64,000 nucleotides of DNA from Musa acuminata AAA Group (Eukaryota; Streptophyta; Magnoliopsida; Zingiberales; Musaceae), in the NCBI RefSeq assembly GCF_036884655.1, contig NC_088356.1, positions 11,948,001-12,012,000 on the forward strand, in the 5' to 3' direction. The notes beneath the pieces were generated by a model. The model saw only the letters and a program-made list of their open reading frames with translations, was not told the DNA's origin and searched no databases. Below are positions 45,685 through 57,002 of this stretch, one piece after another. The position numbers and the translations under genes are program-made. How positions within the stretch are numbered: the first letter of the stretch is position 1; each line of letters starts with the position of its first letter.

Positions 45685-48600
45685 GGGACAAGCACTCATA
45701 GAAACACTTGACATGCAAACGTGGGGGACCTAGTTGGGCTGTGTTGAGGGCAATCAGCACGCTCAACCATTTGGGGAAAAACGAGCATGGAGATATAGGG
45801 AAAATGAGTTGCTCGGAGGAGCGGGCATTTGAGATTAACATTCAGAGAAATGACCAACCCTTCACCGCAAGAGGCTTGGAAGAATGTGTAGCGTACAAAG
45901 GTTGGGATGACAGAGTTCGAGCTACGGCTCGACGTTGACAACTATACTTGATGGTACTTAAGGCAAGCGAGGCGCTTGGTAAAGGATGAGACCATATAAG
46001 GTAGAATGGGTTGTTCAACGTCCGAAAGAGTTGTGTAAAGCTTACAAAGGTAAGGGGAATTGCTAACTCGAAGAATTCGATACTCATGCAAAGGCTTACA
46101 TACGGACGATGGAATGTTCACGGTCATCCTAAGGCAATCGAAACTCGACGCCATGGAGCATTAAAACTTTCTCTTCTACATGAGAAGGATACGTCTGTAG
46201 GAGGCTGAAGTGTGCAGCGAGTTCAGCATGTTGCTAGCCCTTGAGTGGTGCAGCAGGGACTGTATTGACGTGGAGTTGCAATCTAGCAAGTGCGTTTGCA
46301 GAAAGCAGAACAATGCATAGTTTGTTCACCAAGTCAGAGTAGTCCAAGGGGATGGTGGTCTCCGAAGCTTTCAGAGGGAAGGAAACTAAGAGAGATATTG
46401 CTCCAATGGGATAGATACCCAGGAGGGATAAGTCTCGGCTTTTTAGAGGAAGAATCACGTGCAACGGACCGCACATGTTGAGGAGGAGTACCTCAAAAAC
46501 AGCAACTCCACGAAGCTCTATGGAGCGAGTGAGTGGCGAGGAGTCGTCGCATGATCTCGCTTGAGAGAATGCATTGGTGGATGCATTACGAGATAAAGTG
46601 GGGGAGCGACCTAAGGTAACACAAATGAAGGCATACTTGGAGTCGATATAGAGATCAGACTCAATGGAGGGCTGACCCGTGGAATGGTGGGCGCGAGAGC
46701 CACCATCAACTCAATGCAAAACGAGGAGCGAAGCAACTGGGGTGTAACTTGGCGAAGCACCCAAGTTGCATGAAGGGAGCCGGCATAGAAGATGAAACAT
46801 GGAGCGGAGGTACAAAGCTTTCCTTGGACAGAGGTCAAGTACATGAACACTTGCAGAGGCAAGAGAGGGATCATGTCGTTCCATGGGTCCTTCATTCTAA
46901 TGGAGCAAGCTCATCCTGCATGGTGCTAAATACAAAGGGAGCTTCGAGGCACATGCACTTTACCTCAGTGAAGCATTTGACGGGGGAACTGAGACGACTT
47001 AACTTGCGGAGGCAAAGTTGGGATCAGAAGGCCTTGGCACGGGGCAAGAGGATGCGGAGGCGGGTACTCTTGAAGAATATGCCGCAGTGTTGTCATTCAA
47101 GTTGCCATGAAGGAAGCGGTGCATAGCGGAGATTGTGCTAGTGGGGGGACAAAGGCCTAGGATCCAGACAATGGTGCACCATTTTCAGCGAAGTCGGTGG
47201 ACTTCGGGAGCTACTAGGTGACAGACTGTCCTAGAGCTATGCTTCATCTAGATGTGACCCAAGAGCGGGTGGATGAATGTCGATTGCCAAAAGAACGAAC
47301 ACAATCAAAGGTGGAAGAGGCCTTACGATACGTTGGCAGAGGCCACACATGGAGGGATCGCAATCCGAGTTCATCCCACAATGATCAGAATGCAATGAAG
47401 ATGTCACCAGGAGGTGACATGGTGTAGCTGATCATGGTGGAATAGTTCGTGGCAATGCAATACACATAGATTGTAGTCTCGTGAGGGACTATATCATATG
47501 GAGGTATGATCGGGAGCTACTGGGAGCTCCACTTCGGTGAATAACACGATGACAAGAAGGGCTATGGATTCAAGGAGTGAAGGCCATGGTATCGCAGAGG
47601 CGGGTCTTCCGTGCGTGCATCGAATTTTGCATCGGATTAAAGTCTTGGTCATCAGCATATGAGGGATGTGTACTACCGAGGGAAAAGTTCGAATGCAAGT
47701 ACCAGTGAGTCTCATGGGAGGGACTTGATCATGCAAAGGTATGATCGAAGCAGCTAGAGAGTTCGACTACTCCAAAGCCCATATTCGCTTAAGGGAGCAC
47801 GATAAGTTAGAGGACAAGGTCGAGTAAGCAAACGTTGCTACCAAGGAAGCTAAAGAGAATAGAATCGGTGTGAACCCTGCAACATGATGGCAAAGACCAT
47901 GCATGGGAGTTGCAATCTATCTTTCCATCGACCAAGGGGAACTGCTTGAAGAGCACAGAGGTGTTGAAGCAAAGGGTCGAAAGGGGCGAGGAAGCGACAA
48001 CGAGTCTAGAGGGACTTAGCTACCCAAAAACTAAGCATCGGTTAGAATGGAGGTGGACTCGGAGGAGTGCCATAGTGCCATAGATGTAGATCTACCGATC
48101 GTGAAGAAAGGGATGCATATGTGAGACGACGGATAGTAGGGCTATGGGCATGACAATGCCATGGTATCGTAAAGTTGGGACTTCCGCGAAGTCATCGATC
48201 TCTTGCTCTCATGGAGGGAGAGCGCTTGGTCGTGAAAGAGGCCGAGAAGGTGGAGCATGCGGAGGCAAACTCCAAGTACCAAGACAAGGCTGAAGGGCAG
48301 AGGCCAAGGAACTTCGTAAGACTGGTGTCAATGAGCTTCTCATCAAAATAACCGAAAGTGAAGGACTTCGAGTCATGCAATAGTGCACGACCAAGGAACG
48401 AAGCAGACAGTACGTGATAATGTATCTTTGCTACTCAGTGGAGTAGACGACAGGGTTGATGGAGAAGACGGTAACAATCCCAAAGGCAACCAAAACTATT
48501 AGAGACTTACTCCAAGTTGGGGTGAAAAGTTCCTGCATTCCAGAAGTTCGATGGCATTGAGAAGGTGAATCACAGTAGTTAACTCAACGCAAGGAGTGCA

Positions 48601-48900
48601 AATACTTCAAGTGCTTCAGAAGTGTAAGCAAAGAGCAGGCGAAGGCCAATAATCAGCTTGATGCATGAAGTACAACCCTCGAGGAGGCGGGCGAAGTCAA
48701 GAGGCCAACCCCACACTAGAGTCAGAGTAATTGGCGAGTTGAAGCAGCATAGCGGATCAAAAGTTCGACTACTCAACAACAGCAGCAGAAAGCAGCTAGG
48801 ACCCAAGAGGCGCATTGCAGCTGGAGCAGAAGATTGAAGACTCAACAAGGGTGAGGAGTTGCAGTGTCGACAAAGGCTTCGACGAGGACGTCGAAGGAAT

Positions 48901-49036
48901 AAGTGGGGGAGAATGTGACAGAAAAAATTCTAAACAGGATGTTTAATGTAATGCTTATGTATGTCCGTGTCTTTTGGTTTGTTCATACTTTGCACTGCAT
49001 ACGAAGGAACGGTTGAAAGCTTAACAACCATTTTAG
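48901..49036 (+). repeat. Polypurine tract and truncated 3' LTR
   Basis: AAGTGGGGGAGAA (48901-48913) precedes TGTGACAGAAAAAATTC. Similarity with the 5' LTR continues with scattered differences to about 49036 and then ends abruptly. Roughly 300 bases of the LTR are missing. Confidence 0.88.
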
Positions 49037-50323
49037 TCTTCAATTACCACCACTGCCATATATCCAACTCAGAGTTGAAGCTTGAAGTTCCTGATTCTGA
49101 TGGCTTTATCCAACCAATTATGCTCATCGTTTCATAGATTTTGCCTGATGCATGCTGATGCAACAGAGAAGTAATGTTCCACTGAAACAGTGTATGCTCA
49201 TCTCTCCCGGTAGACAACTTTAATGCAACGCGAAAAAAGGATCTGCTGAAAGAAATGGAGCAACAGCCTGTAGAAGAAAACCTTTCTTCTTCCTCGTCCG
49301 ATGCAAACCGCATCGTAAGTTGTTTGTAAAAATGGGTCCTTTTACTGGAATTTAAGTTTGCATTGAAAACAGAAGCTGCTCCCCTCCCTCCATTTGTATT
49401 CAAGCATGGATTTGAGTCAATTTGTGCTGATAGCCGATTTGAGTTGGCTCAGTAACTCTGAAATGTACCGTATCGGCAATCCTTTATGGTGGTGGTGTTG
49501 ATTTCGGGAGCAAAATATCGTTGCCAAATATGTAGCTTTGTGTTTATTTTGTACTACCATTCTCACCAAGTTTGGTGTTTAACAAGCTGTGAAAAGAAAT
49601 GTTGCTTGACAAGAAACTTGGGAGCACTTTACTTTTGTTATTTGTTGCCGGAAACAAAATTCATGCACTTTAATTTTTGATCTCGAATCGTGTGGGGAAT
49701 TCTACTGTATATATTCATATGCCTGAGACTACAAACTTGGATCATAATCATCCAATTATATTTGATGATAAAAGTCAGGATATAATCTGATACCCTGATA
49801 TTGTATTCTTCTTCGTAGTCGTCATTAAAATCCAAGTCGGATCGCAAAGGATCAATCATCTGTCTTTCACATTTAAGTTAATTTAATTTTTTTCTCTTGT
49901 TAATCCTAATTTCACGATTGATTAAATAATCTTTTAAAATAAATAATAAAAGTTTAAATAATATTTTAGTATATTAGATGATAAAAACTTGATTGGTTCA
50001 TGTAAGTTATCTAAAAATCAATCGTGTCGATCAATTCAATTCATTCTCTAGCTTTCAAATACATCCAATCAATGGCTAATGATCCGATTCTTTGCCCTCG
50101 ACTGTCCTATCTCATGTTTGGCACACGTATCGTTTCATGTCACGTAAATCTAAGGAATAATACTATCGGTAACTATAAACATCAAGGAGTCATACCCTAA
50201 TCGACCAACCTTCAATTGCCATGAACCCTAATTGAATCGGTTCGATTGACTTGAACCCGACTCAATTCATCTATATCCTGATTAAAGCAATAGGAAGAAT
50301 CAATCAAAATCAGTCCGGAATTA
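49037..50323. other. Intergenic, no gene supported
   Basis: A 119-codon minus-strand frame (49044-49403) is present but matches nothing I know and has no gene context. The rest is AT-rich. It separates the truncated element from the next one. Confidence 0.5.
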
Positions 50324-50328
50324 TTCTG

Positions 50329-51811
50329 TGTTAAGATCGGAGCGGCACTAAAAGAGGAGGGGAGGTGAATTAGTGCAGCGGATTAAAACTTGTAAGTTTG
50401 AAACCGAATTCATAAATGCGAGGAGATTTCGATTCGACAATAACTTGAGTAAAGTGAGAAGATGAAAACGAAAGCTTGCTGCAATATAAATAACAATTTT
50501 AGAAATGTAAGTACTCACACATTCAAGGAACACACCAATTTAAAGTGGTTCGGTCAAATGACCTACATCCACTTGCGAAGCCTTTTTCGATGAGGCTCCC
50601 AACTTTCACTAGCAATTCACTTTGAAGGGGAAGGACAAATACCCCTCTTATAACCTTTTATAAGTGGTTCAAACTCTTACAAATTTTCAACGAGAAAGGA
50701 GGTGAACACTCAAGCAATTGAAAACAAGGTTTGCTAAAGACTTTGCTAAGGCTTTTATCTCAATCTAATGCTTCATAAAAGTTGTATTCTCTGCTGAGAA
50801 TTGAGGGGTATTTATAGACCCCAAGAGGATTCAAATTTGGGCTTAAAATTTTGAATTCTCTTGGGTTTCTGAGGCTGGCGGTGCCACCGCCAGAACTCTC
50901 GGGTGCTAGGCGGTGCCACCGCCCGACCTTACGGGTCACTGCTTGGGCTTCAAGTCCGACCCAAACCAAGTCACATTCGAGCCTAGTTGGCCCATAACCG
51001 GGTTATAGGATTAACCCTTAATCCTAACCCTAATTATATGCAAACTACGAAATTAAGACATGGTCCTAAGCAAGTTTTTAACCGGCAACGTTGAGTTTCC
51101 TTCCGGCGAGCTTTTCGGCGAACTTCCGACAGACTTCCGATACACCCTCGGATTTCTTCCGGTGGACTCCCAGCAGGCTCCCGGTCTTGTGGCGAGTTCA
51201 GCGAGTCTTTGGCAAGTAGCTGAACCTTCTCGGTGATCTCCGCGAACCTCCGACGATCTCTCCGGTGGACTTCCGAAAACTTCGGCAAGTCCTCGATTCC
51301 TTCTCGGTTGGTTCCAGCAACATCTCCGACGAATCTTCGGACTCTCGAACACCTATCGAACTTGACTCCGGTAGACTTGCTTTATGTCTTCAAGCTATCG
51401 TAGTTAATCCTGCACAAGTAAAGCAAAACTTCGATCTAGACAATTACTCCTAAGCAATCAAGTTGTCCGACATGTCATTGGTCTCTCGACGCTTCGTCCG
51501 ATTCTTCGGTGCATAGTCCTCTCTTGCGACCTATTGCTCAATCGGCCAGTTGACTCCGTAACTCCGATATCCTTGGCGCAATACCCACTCTTCTTGGCCC
51601 GATGCCTGAATCCATGGCCCGAAGCCTTCTGTCGATACATCGACCGATCCACCGGCCCGACGTCTAATTTTCTGACATGTTCCTCTGGCACAACATGATT
51701 TTCTTGCTTTAACTATCTCATCCTGATCGAAGCATCCTGCATCACTCAAAATGTAAATTAAATCATAAACACATAGCAAGTGGTTTCATCATCAAAGTAC
51801 GAGATTCAATA
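50329..51811 (-). repeat. 3' LTR of the SIRE-like element (1483 bp)
   Basis: It starts TGTTAAGATCGG and ends ATTCAATA; the terminal CA has become TA. It contains two copies of the GGCGGTGCCACCGCC palindrome (50877-50891 and 50909-50923). Confidence 0.92.
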
Positions 51812-51826
51812 ATCTCCCCCTATTTT
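51812..51826 (-). other. Polypurine tract of the SIRE-like element
   Basis: The minus strand reads AAAATAGGGGGAGAT next to the 3' LTR. Confidence 0.8.
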
Positions 51827-54515
51827 ATGATGACAACCACTTGATGACGGAGTTAACCTTAATTCCCGGAGTTTAAACAAACTCCCCCTATCAATATGCC
51901 ATGTTAATAGAGTCTTGAATTCAAGCCGAATTCAAGTCATTGCAAATATTCATCATAAATATTTATAACACGTCATCATACATAACATGATCATACTTCT
52001 CCCCCTTTGTCATCAACAAAAAGGAGAAGTGTCACTTTCTATGTGTTTGAGAGATAAATTCAACTTATTGCATGAAAAACATAATATTCATTTTTATCAT
52101 CATGCAAGTTGTAAGCTTGAAAATTTAGCAAGTGTTAGATCATGCTTAGAACATTCAAGCTATCAAGTTGTAGATATGAAAGTTTTACAACATACAAGCT
52201 AGCAAATTTAAAGATGTGTAAGTTGGCATATTTGCTTTTCTTTGCGATGTGCAAGATAGCATTTCTTTATAATGTTCAAGATAGCAAGTTCTACATCATG
52301 CTAGCTAGCAAATTAGAGATGTTCAAGAATGCAACTCTTGCTTCTTGAAATATGCAAGTTGTAAGCTAGCAAAGTTTTGCTTCCTTTGTAATGTTTGAGC
52401 TAGCAATTTTGGTTCCATTGCAAAGTGCAAGTTAGCATGTTTTGTATCTTGAGATAGCAACTATTTGCTTCTCTTTAGACTATAAGCTAGCAATTTTTAT
52501 GATATGCAAGTTTTACTGCATACAAGCTAGCAAAAATTTCGAAAGCAAGTGCAAGATAGCTTTCTTGTCTAAGCTCATGATTCCTGCTTCATATTGCAAT
52601 GTGCAAGTTGTAAGTTTTGCTTCTTGAAATAGGCAAGATAGCACATTTGCTTGAGATTACAAGATAGCATTTCTTACTTTTAAGATGAGCAAACTAATAA
52701 GTTTTGCCTCTTTTTGCGATGTGTACATTTGTAATTTTTTGCTTTTTTGCTTCTCTTGTCTTGTGCAAGCCAGCTATCTCCCCCTTTGTCATTGTCAAAA
52801 AAAAGGAAAGACCCTTTACATCAATTATGACAAAGGTAAGTATTAATCTTATTTATGCATCATTATATTTTTAAATTAAAACATGCACTATTTCAAAAAC
52901 CTTATATTTCATTCACGATATTAAATAAATCAATCAACATTATGAGCATATCATACATGATACTAAAATTTTTAACTATTTATCAACATTTTGATCATGA
53001 TACCAAACATTCATCATTTAGAGCATTCATGATATAAAACATTAAATCAACATTTATAATACATCATTTTAGCAACAACTCATAGCATTTTAAATCATGA
53101 TTCACATCATATGTAATACATCACATCATAATTAAAAACATAAGTATTGCTTGCATCGTTCCAAATCATAAATATTTCAAATCATGATGGTATTAATTTG
53201 TCAAATTACATCCTACCATGTATGATCATAACTTTTCATTTGTATGCATCAAAATAATATCAAGTGTATTTCATGCATAATTTTATATCACCACATAAGA
53301 AATATCAAGAAGAAAATAATTAAGTGATGAGATAAACATTTTATGAATACAAGGAATTGCATAAAAATCATGTTATGAAATATTAGAACATGTGAATACA
53401 AGGCATGATTTCTTTTTGAAGAACCTACTCATAAATAATCAAAAGAAAATCTTAGGAGATCGATTAATGAAAAAATCTTGATTCATAATAAATCTTAATT
53501 TATAAATATCACGGAATCAAGATCATGATTTTGGATAAAACTCGTTCAAATTCAAATCGTCCAAATCATCAAAATCTCAATATTTCTTTCAAGAGATTTA
53601 AAATGGCATAAAAAAATTTATTGGTCTCTTATTTAGAAATTAATAAGATAGAGAAAAAGAAAATTTTTAATAAAAAATTCTTTTCTCCTTTTATTTCAAC
53701 TTATTGATTGATTCCATACATGCATGTCCTTTTCTTTCAAATCCATGCATCATCGTTTAAAACGGAAGGATAAAAAATCATCAAAAAAAGTGCAACACAT
53801 AATTAAAAAAATAATTTCAACTCATTACTTCAAGTCAAACATAATTTCATTTAATCAAAATCGAATAACTTCAAGACCAATAAATCATCATGTATAATAA
53901 TCATCAAATATGATGTAAACTTTTCAAAACATTTATCACGATAAGGTATATAAGCCAAAGAAACTATTAAACATAAAGCATATTCATCGATTGGTTTCAT
54001 TCGGCATAAGATATTTTCAACCAAAATCATTTTGTTATTTATTGTAGTCATGCATTTTTCTTTTTAGATTAATCTATCTTTTTATGCTTAGTTTTCCATA
54101 CAAAAACCATGCATCATCATTAAGCATGATGTTAAATTTCTTAATATTTTCATTAAGACATCAAGCATGGTTTCAATCAAAATCGAAAATCATCAAGATA
54201 CACATTTTTTCTTCTTAAGAAAAACATACATATGATCATTAGATTTAAATCTAACATTAACATAAAACATGCAATTTTCAAGAAAAATTATTATTAAAAA
54301 AAAATGCATCATGGAAAACATCAAATAATTTCAAAATAAATTAAGGGGGTTTCGATTACCTCATCATTGAATGTCGTTGAGGCGTAGTTTGCCACCTCGC
54401 CTTTCTTGATTTTCACTTCGTCTTCGGAGGAGCTTGATTCATCCTAATTTGTGTTCGTCTTCTTGCGTTCAAAGCAAGTAGTTCCGTTCTTTTTGCTTTT
54501 TAATTTTTGTTTTGT
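51827..54515 (-). other. Interior of the SIRE-like element lacking pol
   Basis: No coding similarity is visible on either strand. Two pyrimidine runs CTCCCCCTTTGTCAT, at about 52000 and 52777, look like internal copies of a polypurine-type tract and border the repeat block 52080-52760. From 52850 to 54350 the DNA is very AT-rich. Confidence 0.7.
52080..52760. repeat. Degenerate tandem repeats with CAAGCTAGCAA and TGCAAGTTGTAAG
   Basis: Short phrases such as CAAGCTAGCAA, GCAAGATAGCA and GCAAGTTGTAAGC recur every 30-70 bases over nearly 700 bp. The unit length is irregular, so this is an old, diverged array. Confidence 0.75.
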
Positions 54516-55244
54516 TTATAGTTTAAGTTCACCATCACTTGAGCTTATGCTCGAGTGGTCTTCATGTGTTCTATGTCCCAAATCCTTCCTGTTCTTTGGA
54601 AGGTTGTTCTCGAGTTCCCTTTTTATCACATTGTTCATTTTGTAGGTCATTAAAGACCCAATTAGTTCTTCGAGAGGAAATGTCTTAAGGTCCTTGGCCT
54701 CTTGAATGGCCATAAATTTTGGATCCCAACTTTTTGGAAAGGATCTTAAGATTTTAGTTACTAGTTCAAAGTTAGAAAAACTTTTACCAAGAGTTTTGAG
54801 TCCATTGATGACATCCGTGAAACGGGTGTACATGTCTCCGATGGACTCACTTGGTTTCATTCGAAAAAGTTCGTAAGAGTATACAAGAATGTTGATTTTG
54901 AACTCTTTCACTTGGCTAGTGCCTTCATGGGTGACCTCAAGAGTTCTCCAAATATCAAAAGCCGAATCACAAATTGAAACGCGATTAAATTCATTTTTGT
55001 CAAGTGCACAATATAAGACATTCATAGCCTTTGCGTTTAAAGCAAAAACTTTCTTCTCCGATTCATCCCATTCGCTCATCAGAAGAGAAGATTTTTGAAA
55101 TCCATTTTCAACAATATTCCAAAGCTTGAGATTCAACGAAAGTAAGAAAACTCTCATTCGAGTTTTCTAATAAGTGTAGTCCGTCCCATTGAAAAAGGGA
55201 GGACGAATGAGAGAGTGACCCTCTTGAAAGCCGTAAAGAGCCAT
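54516..55244 (-). pseudogene. Gag fragment of the SIRE-like element
   Basis: Starting at 55244 (MALYGFQEGHSL), the gag reads through the N-terminal region to a TAG at 55167-55169, where a Trp codon is expected. It then stays open for 213 codons (LNLKLWNIVENGF, ESIGDMYTRFTDVINGL, SFPKSWDPKFMAIQEAKDL). This UBN2-type gag ends at 54516, before any zinc knuckle. It is truncated and carries a nonsense codon. Confidence 0.88.
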
Positions 55245-55280
55245 TTCTATTTGGGTGTTAAACCAAAGTAGAAAATCATG

Positions 55281-55292
55281 GCTCTGATACCA
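55281..55292 (-). other. Primer-binding site (tRNA-Met) of the SIRE-like element
   Basis: The minus strand reads TGGTATCAGAGC two bases from the 5' LTR. Confidence 0.95.
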
Positions 55293-55294
55293 AT

Positions 55295-57002
55295 TGTTAG
55301 GATCGGAGCGGCACTAAGAGGGTGGGGGGGGGGGGGGGGGTGAATTAGTGTAGCGGATTAAAACTTGTAAGTTTGAAATCGAATTCGTAAATGCGAGGAG
55401 ATTTCAATTCGATAATAACTTGAGTAAAGTGAGAAGATGAAAACGAAAGCTTGCTGTAGTGTAAATAATAATTTTAGAAAGGTAAGTACTCACACATTCA
55501 AGGAACACACCAATTTAAAGTGGTTTGGTCAAATGACCTACATCCACTTGCGAAGCCTTCTTTGATGAGGCTCCCAATCTCCACTAACAAATCACTTTGA
55601 AGGGGAAGGACAAATACCCCCTCTTACAACCTTTTACAAGTGGTTCACACTCTTACAAAATTTCAATGAGAAAGAAGGAGGTGAACACTCAAGCAATTGA
55701 AAACAATGCTTGCTAAAGACTTTGCTAAGGCTTTTATCACAATCTAATACTTCACAAAAGTTGTATTCTCTACTGAGAATTGAGGAGTATTTATAGGCCC
55801 CCAAGAGGATTCAAATTTGGGCTCCAAATTTTGAATTCTCTTGGGTTTCCGATGCTGGCGGTGCCACCGCATGTCATTTTCATATCGATCGGTGACTGGC
55901 GGTGCCACCGCCTATCGGTGGCGGTGCTACCGCCTGTCAATTTCAACATTGACAGAGTTCTGGCGATGCCACCGTCGGAACTCTTGGGTACTGGGTGGTG
56001 CCACCGCAGGAACTCTCGGGTGCTGGGCGGTGCCACCGCCCAGTCCGACGGTACCATCGCCCGACCCTTTGGGCTCTGGGTGGTGCCACCGCTTAGTCCG
56101 ACGGTTCCACCGCCCGACCTTACGGGTCACTGGTTGGGCTTCAAGTCCGACCCAAACCAAGTCACATTCGGGCCCAATTGGCCCCTAACCGAGTTATAGG
56201 ATTAACCCTTAATCCTAATCCTAATTATATATAAACTACGAAATTAAGACATAGTCCTAAGTAAGTTTTTAACCGGCAACGTCGAGTTTCCTTCTAGCAA
56301 GCTTTTCGGCGAACTTCCGACGGACTTCCGATACACCCTTGGATTTCTTCCGATGGACTCCCAGCAGGCTCCCGGTCTTGTGGCGAGTTCAACGAGTCTT
56401 TGGCAAGTAGTCGAACCTTCTCGGTGATCTCTGCGAACCTCCGACGATCTCTCTAGTGGACTTTCAAAAACTTCGGCAAGTCCTCGATTCCTTCTCGGTT
56501 GGTTCCAGCAACATTTCCGACGAATCTTCGGACTCTCGAACACCCATTGAACTTGACTCCGGTAGACTTGCTTTATGTCTTCAAGCTATCGTAGTTAATC
56601 CTGCACAAGTAAAGCAAAGCTTCGATCTAGACAATTACTCCTAAGCAATCAAGTTGTCCGACATGTCATTGGTCCCTCGACGCTTCGTTTGATTCTTCGG
56701 CGCATTGTCCTCTCTTGCGGTCTATTGCCCAATCGGCCAGTTGACTCCGCAACTCCGATATCCTTGGCACAAAACCCGCTCTTCTTAGCCCGATGCCTGA
56801 ATCCATGGCCCGAAACCTTCTGTCGATACATCGACCAATCCACTGGTCCGACGTCCAATCTTTTGACATGTTCCTCCGGCACAATATGATTTTCCTGCTT
56901 TAATTGTCTCATCCTGATCGAAGCATTCTACGTCACTCAAAACGCAGATTAAATCATAAACACATAGCAAGTGGTTTCATCATCAAAATACGAGATTCAA
57001 CA
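55295..57002 (-). repeat. 5' LTR of the SIRE-like element (1708 bp)
   Basis: Ends TGTTAGGATCGG and GATTCAACA are intact. It is 225 bp longer than the other LTR, almost entirely because of extra palindromic minisatellite units (55857-56114). A run of 17 G (55324-55340) near its edge is shorter and interrupted in the other copy. Confidence 0.93.
55857..56114. repeat. Palindromic minisatellite GGCGGTGCCACCGCC, nine copies
   Basis: Units at 55857, 55898, 55920, 55962, 55993, 56026, 56048, 56079 and 56101 are perfect or near versions of a 15-bp palindrome with one central odd base. They are separated by 7-30 bp spacers. The partner LTR has two units. Confidence 0.92.

Larger units (their letters stand above)
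45245..49036 (+). mobile_element. Non-autonomous LTR element without gag or pol, 3' end truncated
   Basis: The left LTR (45245-45670) has perfect 10-bp inverted ends, TGTCACGGAC and GTCCGTGACA, followed directly by a tRNA-Met primer site. At the other end a polypurine tract (48901-48913) leads into a partial LTR (48914-49036) matching the first 120 bases of the left one. The 3.2-kb interior has no frame with gag, protease, integrase, RT or RNase H features. It is purine-rich on the plus strand, with recurring GGAGGTATGATCG and CATGGTATCG phrases. This fits a large retrotransposon derivative (LARD) that depends on another element. It sits just downstream of the ARF gene in the same orientation. 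Confidence 0.88.
50329..57002 (-). mobile_element. SIRE/Maximus-like copia element with gag only, perfect target-site duplication
   Basis: Long LTRs (50329-51811 and 55295-57002) flank a 3.5-kb interior. TTCTG occurs immediately outside both ends (50324-50328 and 57003-57007), a perfect 5-bp target-site duplication. The primer site and gag lie next to the right LTR, so the element runs on the minus strand. Only the first part of gag is present; no protease, integrase, RT or RNase H is readable. The interior instead has AT-rich DNA and a block of CAAGCTAGCAA-type repeats. The gag type (UBN2-like) and long LTR suggest the SIRE/Maximus lineage. It must have relied on a helper for movement. Confidence 0.92.

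Noticed and set aside
46749..47126. 125-codon ORF inside the non-autonomous LTR element
   Set aside because: No gag- or pol-like feature, and there are equally long frames on the other strand. Likely chance in purine-rich DNA.
49044..49403. 119-codon minus-strand ORF after the truncated LTR
   Set aside because: No recognisable domain, promoter or splice context. Kept only as a note.
51034..51352. Overlapping minus-strand ORFs present in both SIRE-like LTRs (also 56244-56543)
   Set aside because: Conserved between the copies only because the LTRs are duplicates. The reading frames lie wholly in LTR sequence and resemble no protein.
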